From Streptomyces halstedii (GTDB lineage: Bacteria > Actinomycetota > Actinomycetes > Streptomycetales > Streptomycetaceae), in the NCBI GenBank assembly GCA_000720535.1, contig JOAZ01000006.1, forward strand, positions 1 to 64,000: DNA of 64,000 nucleotides. The letters are read 5' to 3'. Positions 58,563 to 64,000 of this stretch are shown in pieces (within the stretch, counting starts at the first letter, position 1; every line of letters starts with the position of its first letter). The position numbers were made by a program, and so were the translations under genes. The notes below the pieces were generated by a model, which saw only the letters and a program-made list of their open reading frames with translations, searched no databases and was not told the DNA's origin.

Positions 58563-61517
58563 ATGGATCGCGACAACGGACCTGGTGTGCAGGTTCCGGA
58601 GCAGGGCGCTCCGCGAGAGCGGGCAGTGGAGACCACCCTGCGCTTCGCGGTGCTCGGCCCCGTGCGTTCCTGGCGTGACGGCGAGCCCCTGCCGCCCGGT
58701 TCCCCGCAGCAACGGGCCCTGCTGGCCGCCCTGCTCCTGCGCGACGGCCGCACGGCCACCGCGTCCGAACTCATCGACGCCCTCTGGGGCGAGGATCCGC
58801 CGTCGCAGGCGCTCGCGACCGTACGGACCTACGCCTCCCGGCTCCGCAAGTCCCTCGGCCAGGACACCCTGGTCAGCGAGTCCGGGGGCTACGCGGTCCG
58901 GATACCGCGCGACACCCTCGACCTCACGCTCGCCCAGGACCGCGCGGCCGAGGCGGAGAAGGCCCGCTCCGCCGGGGACCGCGGCCAGGCCCGCGCGCTG
59001 CTCCGCGAACTCCTCGGCCTGTGGGACGGCGAGGCGCTCGCCTCGCTGCCCGGCCCCTACGCGGAGAACCAGCGCGCCCGGCTGGAGGAGTGGCGCCTCC
59101 AGCTCACCGAGACCCGGCTCGACCTGGACCTGGAGGCCGGCTGCCACGCGGAGGCCGTCTCCGAACTGACGGCGCTCACCGCGGCCCACCCGCTGCGCGA
59201 ACGGCTGCGCGAGCTGCTGATGCTCGCCCTCTACCGCAGCGGCCGGCAGGCCGAGGCCCTCGCGGTGTACGCCGACACCCGGCGGCTGCTCGCGGAGGAG
59301 CTGGGCGTCGATCCGCGCCCCGAGCTGGCCCGGCTCCAGCAGCGCATCCTCCAGGCCGACGAGGACCTGGCCCGCCCGGCCGACGACCCGTCACCGGCCC
59401 CCGCCCCCATCCGCCCCGCCCAGCTCCCCGCCACCGTCCCGGACTTCACGGGGCGCGCCGCGTTCGTACGCGAGCTGGGTGACCGGCTCGTCACCGCCGA
59501 GGGCTCGGTGATGGCGGTCTCCGCGCTGGCCGGAATCGGCGGGGTCGGCAAGACGACGCTGGCGGTGCACGTCGCCCACCAGGCCCGCCCGCACTTCCCG
59601 GACGGCCAGCTGTACGTGGATCTCCAGGGCGCGGGCGCCAGGGCCGCCGAACCCGAGACCGTGCTCGGTTCGTTCCTGCGCGCCCTGGGGACGCCCGACT
59701 CCGCGATACCCGACTCCCTGGACGAGCGGGCCGCCCTCTACCGCTCGACGCTCGACGGCCGCCGCATCCTGGTCCTGCTGGACAACGCCCACGACGCGGC
59801 CCAGATCCGGCCCCTGATCCCCGGCACCACCGGCTGCGCGACGCTGGTCACCAGCCGGGTCCGGATGCTCGACCTGGCCGGGGCGCATCTGGTGGACCTC
59901 GACGTGATGTCCCCCGAGGAAGCGCTCCAGCTGTTCACCCGCATCGTCGGCGAGGAGCGCGTCACCTCCGAACGCGAGGCCGCCCTGGACGTGGTGGCCG
60001 CGTGCGGCTTCCTGCCGCTGGCCATCCGTATCGCCGCCTCCCGGCTGGCCGCCCGCCGCACCTGGACGGTCTCGGTGCTGGCCGCGAAGCTCGCCGACGA
60101 GCGCCGCAGGCTGGACGAACTCCAGGCGGGCGACCTCGCGGTGAAGGCCACGTTCGAGCTGGGCTACGGCCAGTTGGAACCCGCCCAGGCGCGCGCCTTC
60201 CGTCTCCTGGGTCTCGCGGACGGCCCGGACATCTCCCTCGCGGCGGCCGCCGCCGTGCTGGACCTGGAGAGCCACACGACGGAGGACCTCCTGGAGTCCC
60301 TGGTGGACACCAGCCTCCTGGAGTCGGCGGCCCCCGGCCGCTACCGCTACCACGACCTGGTCCGGCTGTACGCGCGCGCCTGCGCCGAACGCGACGAAGA
60401 GCCCGCCCGGGAGCGGGAGATGGCGCTGTCGCGGCTGCTGGACTTCTATCTGGCGACCGCGGCGGAGGTGTACGCGCTGGAGCGGCCCGGCGACCGGCTG
60501 GTCGCCCACCTCCAGACGACGCGGTATCCGGGGCTCACCTTCGGCGACCGCCACGCGGCCCTGGACTGGCTCTACTCCGAGGCCAACTGCCTCCTGGCCT
60601 GCGCACAGCAGTCGACGGGTCCGCAGATGCTCCGCAGGGCGGTCGACCTCCTGTGGGCGTCGAAGGACCTGGCGGAGTCGGGCGCCAACTCGAAGCAGTA
60701 CGAATCGGCGGCGCTGACGACGCGGGACGCCGCCCAGGCGTGCGGCGACGCCCACGCGGAGGGGCGCGCCCGGACCACCATCACCAACGTCCACATCGTG
60801 GCGGGCCGGTTCGACGAGGCGGACGCCGAGGCGCAGCGGGCGATGCAGCTGGCGCGGTCGGCCGACGATCCGGTCCCCAACTGCTGGGCGCCCAACGACC
60901 GGGGCGTCATCGCCATCTACCAGGGGCGCCACGAGGAGGGCGAGCAGTACCTCCTCCAGGCCATCGAGAACTTCCGGGCCGACAGCAACGACGTCGGCCA
61001 GGCGAGCGCCCTGTGCAACCTCTCCCGGATCCATGTCTCCCTCGGCCGGATCTCCAGCGCGATCGAGCTCGCGCAGCAGGGCATCGACATCTACGACCGG
61101 ATGGGCCTCAGCCTCCGGCTGGCGAACGGCCGGTACGCCCTGGGTATCGCCCTGACCCGGGCGGGCCGGCTGCCCGAGGCGCTGAACCAGCTCACCGAGG
61201 CCCTGGCGCTCTTCCAGGACAACCGCCAGCCGCTGTGGGAGGGCGTCACGCACTTCCGGCTGGCGGAGGCCCATCTCGCCGCGCAGCGCCCCACCCTGGC
61301 CGCCGCCCACGCGGAACAGGCGATCGCGCTGCGCGGTATCGGCGGGGAGTGGCGCCGGGGGACGGTGCTGACGGTGCTCGGCAAGGCGCTCGACAGCATC
61401 GGCCAGCCCGACCGCGCGCGGGCCTGCTGGCACGAAGCCCTGTCCATCTACGACCGGTTGGGCGCGCCCGAGGCCGAGGAGGCCCGTCTGCTGCTGGCGC
61501 CGATGGCGGCGGCCTGA
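58563..61517 (+). CDS. AfsR/SARP-family transcriptional regulator
   Basis: The 984-residue regulator has an OmpR-like DNA-binding domain (about 20-110; RFAVLGPVRSWRDGEPL, then QQRALLAALLL), a bacterial transcriptional activation domain (about 115-260), a STAND/NB-ARC ATPase with P-loop GIGGVGKTT (from residue 324) and about seven TPR-like repeats (about 690-980). AfsR homologues integrate phosphorylation and activate secondary metabolism. ATG 58563 has GGGGG upstream; GTG 58626 is an alternative giving a shorter N-terminus. No biosynthetic cluster is adjacent, so its targets may lie elsewhere. A DNHAS-repeat peptide gene follows. Confidence 0.92.
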   Translation: MDRDNGPGVQVPEQGAPRERAVETTLRFAVLGPVRSWRDGEPLPPGSPQQRALLAALLLRDGRTATASELIDALWGEDPPSQALATVRTYASRLRKSLGQDTLVSESGGYAVRIPRDTLDLTLAQDRAAEAEKARSAGDRGQARALLRELLGLWDGEALASLPGPYAENQRARLEEWRLQLTETRLDLDLEAGCHAEAVSELTALTAAHPLRERLRELLMLALYRSGRQAEALAVYADTRRLLAEELGVDPRPELARLQQRILQADEDLARPADDPSPAPAPIRPAQLPATVPDFTGRAAFVRELGDRLVTAEGSVMAVSALAGIGGVGKTTLAVHVAHQARPHFPDGQLYVDLQGAGARAAEPETVLGSFLRALGTPDSAIPDSLDERAALYRSTLDGRRILVLLDNAHDAAQIRPLIPGTTGCATLVTSRVRMLDLAGAHLVDLDVMSPEEALQLFTRIVGEERVTSEREAALDVVAACGFLPLAIRIAASRLAARRTWTVSVLAAKLADERRRLDELQAGDLAVKATFELGYGQLEPAQARAFRLLGLADGPDISLAAAAAVLDLESHTTEDLLESLVDTSLLESAAPGRYRYHDLVRLYARACAERDEEPAREREMALSRLLDFYLATAAEVYALERPGDRLVAHLQTTRYPGLTFGDRHAALDWLYSEANCLLACAQQSTGPQMLRRAVDLLWASKDLAESGANSKQYESAALTTRDAAQACGDAHAEGRARTTITNVHIVAGRFDEADAEAQRAMQLARSADDPVPNCWAPNDRGVIAIYQGRHEEGEQYLLQAIENFRADSNDVGQASALCNLSRIHVSLGRISSAIELAQQGIDIYDRMGLSLRLANGRYALGIALTRAGRLPEALNQLTEALALFQDNRQPLWEGVTHFRLAEAHLAAQRPTLAAAHAEQAIALRGIGGEWRRGTVLTVLGKALDSIGQPDRARACWHEALSIYDRLGAPEAEEARLLLAPMAAA

Positions 61518-61647
61518 GCGCTGTCCGGCACCCGGCGGGCAGGGTCCGCTCGGGCCGTTCATCGTTCGTTTATCGCGGGGCGCGAGTCTGTACGTCATCG
61601 AGCCGTCGCGTCGGGGGGCAGGCGGATCGAGGGTGCGGCCGTCCCAG

Positions 61648-61709
61648 TAGGCTGAACGGCCCTGAGATGCCCGCTCGGAGATCCACGGGGGAATCGCCGG
61701 GCGGGCATC
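61648..61709 (+). promoter_or_regulatory. Promoter and structured leader of the DNHAS peptide gene
   Basis: TAGGCT at 61648-61653 serves as -10. The predicted transcript would contain GATGCCCGC (61666-61674) paired with GCGGGCATC (61701-61709), a perfect 9-bp stem with a 26-nt loop, ending 26 nt before the ribosome site. Confidence 0.45.
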
Positions 61710-61745
61710 GCCGACCTTGCACGGATTGACGAACGGGAGCTGACG

Positions 61746-61940
61746 ATGAGTGACAAGAAGAAGGTCAAGGACGACCTGCTCAAGCCGCAGGACAACCACG
61801 CGTCCGGCGCCGACACGGGTACCGCCACCACGCAGGACAACCACGCCTCCGGCGGCGGCGTCACGACCCTGGACAACCACGCGTCGGGTGAAGAGATCAC
61901 GACGATGGACAACCACGCGTCGGCTCCGACGCCCAAGTAG
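61746..61940 (+). CDS. 64-residue peptide with four DNHAS repeats
   Basis: ATG 61746 has GGGAG six bases upstream, and the frame is bounded by strong structures on both sides. The peptide has a charged start (SDKKKVKDDLLK) and four DNHAS units beginning at residues 16, 31, 43 and 55 (periods 15, 12, 12); the last two are preceded by TTL and TTM. No hydrophobic segment, cysteine or signal is present. Small DNHAS-like proteins occur in Streptomyces, some named sigma-like in databases as I recall, without known function. The array resembles multi-core precursor peptides, but no modifying enzyme lies nearby. Confidence 0.8.
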   Translation: MSDKKKVKDDLLKPQDNHASGADTGTATTQDNHASGGGVTTLDNHASGEEITTMDNHASAPTPK

Positions 61941-62000
61941 ACCTCACTCGACGGGGAACGGCCGCGGCGGCGCGGAGGGGGAGCCGTCGCGGCCGCCGCG

Positions 62001-62031
62001 TGTCCGCGTACGGCACTGCCGTACGCGGACA
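62001..62031. terminator. Bidirectional terminator
   Basis: TGTCCGCGTACGGC (62001-62014) is exactly complementary to 62018-62031 with a 3-nt loop. It lies between the DNHAS gene and the convergent secreted-protein gene. Confidence 0.8.
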
Positions 62032-62060
62032 TCCGCGTTCCCGCCGCCCCGTCCGCCGGG

Positions 62061-62579
62061 TCAGTAGCGCTGTTCCGCCCTGACCAGGCAGCGCTCCACC
62101 CGGGAGACCGCCTGGGGGTCGTCCATGCGGACCGACACGGTCCTGGACGCGCCGGCGGCGAGGGTGACCGCGGCCCTTCCGGTGTCCACCGTCGTGCCGG
62201 CGGCGTCGGTGAACGTCACGGACACGGCGTACGTGTGCGAGGTGGTCGCGGTCGAGCGGATCTGGACCGTGGCCGCCGTCACGGCCTTGCGTTCGCCCCG
62301 CGCGGGCTCGGCGCAGCGCAGGACCCGGACTTCCGGAGACCGGGAACCGGTCGAGGCGGTCGCCGTGGAGCCCGACGAGCGGTTGCCGCTGTTGCCGGAG
62401 TGGTTACTGTAACCGCCATTGCTCTTCTTGGAGTTGGAGCACCCACCGCCACTGGATCCGCTGCTTCCGCCACGGCTCTTCCCTCCGCTCGTGCCACCGT
62501 GGCCGGAGGTCTGGAAGCCGGTGAGCGCGAGCACCACCACGGCCAGTACCGCCGCGAACCTGATCCGTCGCCCCATCAT
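62061..62579 (-). CDS. Secreted Ser/Gly-rich protein
   Basis: The 172-residue protein has a signal peptide or anchor (MMGRRIRFAAVLAVVVLALTGF), then a Ser/Gly/Asn-rich stretch with a short Cys-containing part (GGGCSNSKKSNGGYSNH) and an Ig-like C-terminal half (VQIRSTATTSHTYAVSVTFTDAAGTTV). The latter resembles FxLYD-like extracellular beta domains. Start ATG 62579 is chosen for the signal peptide. Function unknown. Confidence 0.75.
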   Translation of the reverse strand: MMGRRIRFAAVLAVVVLALTGFQTSGHGGTSGGKSRGGSSGSSGGGCSNSKKSNGGYSNHSGNSGNRSSGSTATASTGSRSPEVRVLRCAEPARGERKAVTAATVQIRSTATTSHTYAVSVTFTDAAGTTVDTGRAAVTLAAGASRTVSVRMDDPQAVSRVERCLVRAEQRY

Positions 62580-62817
62580 CGATGCGGCCCCCCTTGCTGT
62601 CGTGAGCCGGCCCGGTGCCGGCTGCCCTGCGGTCGCGCAGCCGCGCGCGACCGCACCGCACAGCTTTCCTCGCCGGTCCCACGACTCGGTCATCCTCCTG
62701 TCACGGTCTGGTCATGGTCGGGTCATAAATTCCGGATGGCGGGACGAACGGGTCCGGCGTAGCGTCGGGCGAAGGGGTGTCGTGCAGTTCCGTGCGCGCA
62801 GGCCCGGGAGGCCGTCC

Positions 62818-63624
62818 ATGATTCGCAACGTACTCGGCTCGGTCCTCGCCCTTGTCGGAGCGGCCGCGGCCGTCCAGAGCCCCTTCAACAGCTGGTACAA
62901 CCACCGGCTGGGCCGCGACTACCGCGTCCAGGACCTGTTCGGCGGCATCACCGGCACCTCGTCCGCCGTGATGCTCTCGATCCTGCTGCCGTTCCTCTTC
63001 GCCGCGCTGGTGACCCTGGCCGGGGTCGTCCTGCGGTCGCGCTGGCTGGTGACGGCGGCCGGCCTGATCGTGCTGGCCTTCACCGTGCTGTGGATGGTCC
63101 GGCAGGGGCTGGCGGCGGGCAGTCTGAGCGTCGGCGGCGGGACGGGACTGCGGTACGGCGTCGCCGAGGCCCTGGGCGGCGGTGTGCTGCTCCTGCTGGG
63201 CGCGCTGTTGATGTCGGGGCGGACAGGGGGCGTACGGCGGCGGCGCGCCGCCGACCCGTATCCCGCGCCGGCGGACGACCGGCCCGACACCTGGCCCCCG
63301 ACACGCGAGCCCGGCCCCTCCGTACAGACCTCGCCGGGCCCCGAGCCGGAGGCGGACCCCTACACCGGACCGGGCCGGCACCGGGGACCTTCGGGCGACC
63401 AGGACACGGCCGGATTCCCCGCCCGGGAGGCCCAGGGGACGTACGGGACCGAAGGGGCCCCGGAGACGCAGGAGCCGCACGAGGTGCCGGGAAGCCAGGA
63501 GACGCGGGAAACGCAGGAGATACGGGGAACGCAGGATCCCCAGGGGGCGCACGGGGCTCACGAGGCCCGGGGCGAGGACGGCCCGGACGAGGACCCCGGC
63601 AGCTACCGCCCTCCGCACCCCTGA
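62818..63624 (+). CDS. Small membrane protein with a long hydrophilic tail
   Basis: The 268-residue protein has four helices in residues 1-140 and a 130-residue hydrophilic tail rich in Pro, Glu, Gly and Thr with repeated short units (QETRETQEIRGTQ). ATG 62818 follows GGGAGG at seven bases. No family was recognised beyond membrane proteins common in Streptomyces; the tail could be an interaction arm or have low constraint. Confidence 0.75.
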   Translation: MIRNVLGSVLALVGAAAAVQSPFNSWYNHRLGRDYRVQDLFGGITGTSSAVMLSILLPFLFAALVTLAGVVLRSRWLVTAAGLIVLAFTVLWMVRQGLAAGSLSVGGGTGLRYGVAEALGGGVLLLLGALLMSGRTGGVRRRRAADPYPAPADDRPDTWPPTREPGPSVQTSPGPEPEADPYTGPGRHRGPSGDQDTAGFPAREAQGTYGTEGAPETQEPHEVPGSQETRETQEIRGTQDPQGAHGAHEARGEDGPDEDPGSYRPPHP

Positions 63625-63665
63625 CACACGGCACGCACAGCACGCCGGGCGGGCGGGCGCCGGGG

Positions 63666-64000
63666 TCAGGTCCGCGCCCTGCTCCCCGTGCCCGTGCCCT
63701 TCAGGGCGTCCAGCGCGTACACACAGCGGTCCTTGCTGCACGCGTACACCACACCCGCCTGAGCCACCGGTGAGCCGGTGATCTCGCCGCCGGTGGCCAG
63801 CTTCCAGCGGAGCTGGCCACCGGCGGCGTCCAGCGTGTAGAGCACATGGTCCGCCGAACCGAAGTGGACCCGGCCGTCCGCGACCACCGGGGCCCCCACC
63901 ACCTCGCCGCCCGCCGCGAACCGCCACTTCGGCGTCCCGGTCACCGCGTCCAGGGTGTACAGCGCGCTGCCGCTGCCCACATGCACGTTCCCGCCGGTGA
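63666..64000 (-). CDS. PQQ-binding-like beta-propeller protein, C-terminal part
   Basis: The gene continues past the window edge; about 111 C-terminal residues are seen. They hold three repeats of the type LYTLDAVTGTPKWRF, LYTLDAAGGQLRWKL and VYALDALKG, each with the DA-x-G-x-x-x-W signature of PQQ-like propellers. Streptomyces Ser/Thr kinases and secreted dehydrogenase-like proteins often carry such domains. A catalytic domain cannot be judged from the fragment. Confidence 0.88.
   Translation of the reverse strand, partial: TGGNVHVGSGSALYTLDAVTGTPKWRFAAGGEVVGAPVVADGRVHFGSADHVLYTLDAAGGQLRWKLATGGEITGSPVAQAGVVYACSKDRCVYALDALKGTGTGSRART

Overview
The window looks like a chromosomal core segment of a Streptomyces or close relative. 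Base composition is very high in GC. Genes are dense with strong third-position GC bias and many GTG starts, and typical streptomycete families appear: AfsR/SARP regulator, XRE plus DUF397, ribbon-helix-helix/PIN pair, DUF3152, futalosine-type menaquinone genes and a 14-gene nuo operon. No prophage, insertion sequence, CRISPR array, rRNA or tRNA was recognised. All calls rest on reading the sequence and remembered family features; no database search was run.

Layout. 1-4553: the end of a NarL-type sensor kinase, its response regulator, and korA-korB (2-oxoacid:ferredoxin oxidoreductase). 4676-17917: a mixed housekeeping and accessory stretch with a KimA/APC-type permease, a divergent qorR/qorB-like redox pair, a RarD-type exporter, SRPBCC, CGNR and VOC proteins, an XRE regulator with a fused and internally deleted DUF397 tandem, a HAD phosphatase, a TetR regulator, an ABC exporter pair and a LolA-like exported protein. 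18107-26990: polyprenyl diphosphate synthase, POT peptide transporter, CocE-type hydrolase, fumarylacetoacetase, a Uma2 protein and RecQ. 27109-43175: nuoA to nuoN on the minus strand, tightly coupled, with a strong terminator after nuoN and a Rex-like operator before nuoA. 44002-50625: NlpC/P60 secreted hydrolase, MptB-like mannosyltransferase, a geranylgeranyl-reductase-family flavoprotein, GNAT, menaquinone methyltransferase, and a DUF3152 protein with a complete metzincin zinc motif. 50972-56725: a ribbon-helix-helix/PIN toxin-antitoxin module, a degenerate amidohydrolase, mqnC, a membrane Ser/Thr kinase and mqnA. 57011-64000: a cold shock protein with a structured leader, a MerR regulator, a large AfsR-type SARP, a 64-residue peptide built on four DNHAS repeats, a secreted Ser/Gly-rich protein, a small membrane protein with a long hydrophilic tail, and the end of a PQQ-repeat protein.

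Functional theme. Much of the window serves low-potential electron flow: KorAB makes reduced ferredoxin, NuoA-N oxidises NADH and reduces menaquinone, and at least four and probably five genes (polyprenyl synthase, mqnA, mqnC, menG/ubiE and the GGR-family reductase) make or modify menaquinone. A Rex-like (NADH/NAD) operator and Crp-like boxes in the 826-bp region between nuoA and the NlpC/P60 gene suggest redox and nucleotide control. The most unusual items are the DNHAS-repeat peptide gene, the metzincin-like DUF3152 protein, the toxin-antitoxin operator that contains the start codon, the dead-looking amidohydrolase beside mqnC, and the collapsed DUF397 tandem.
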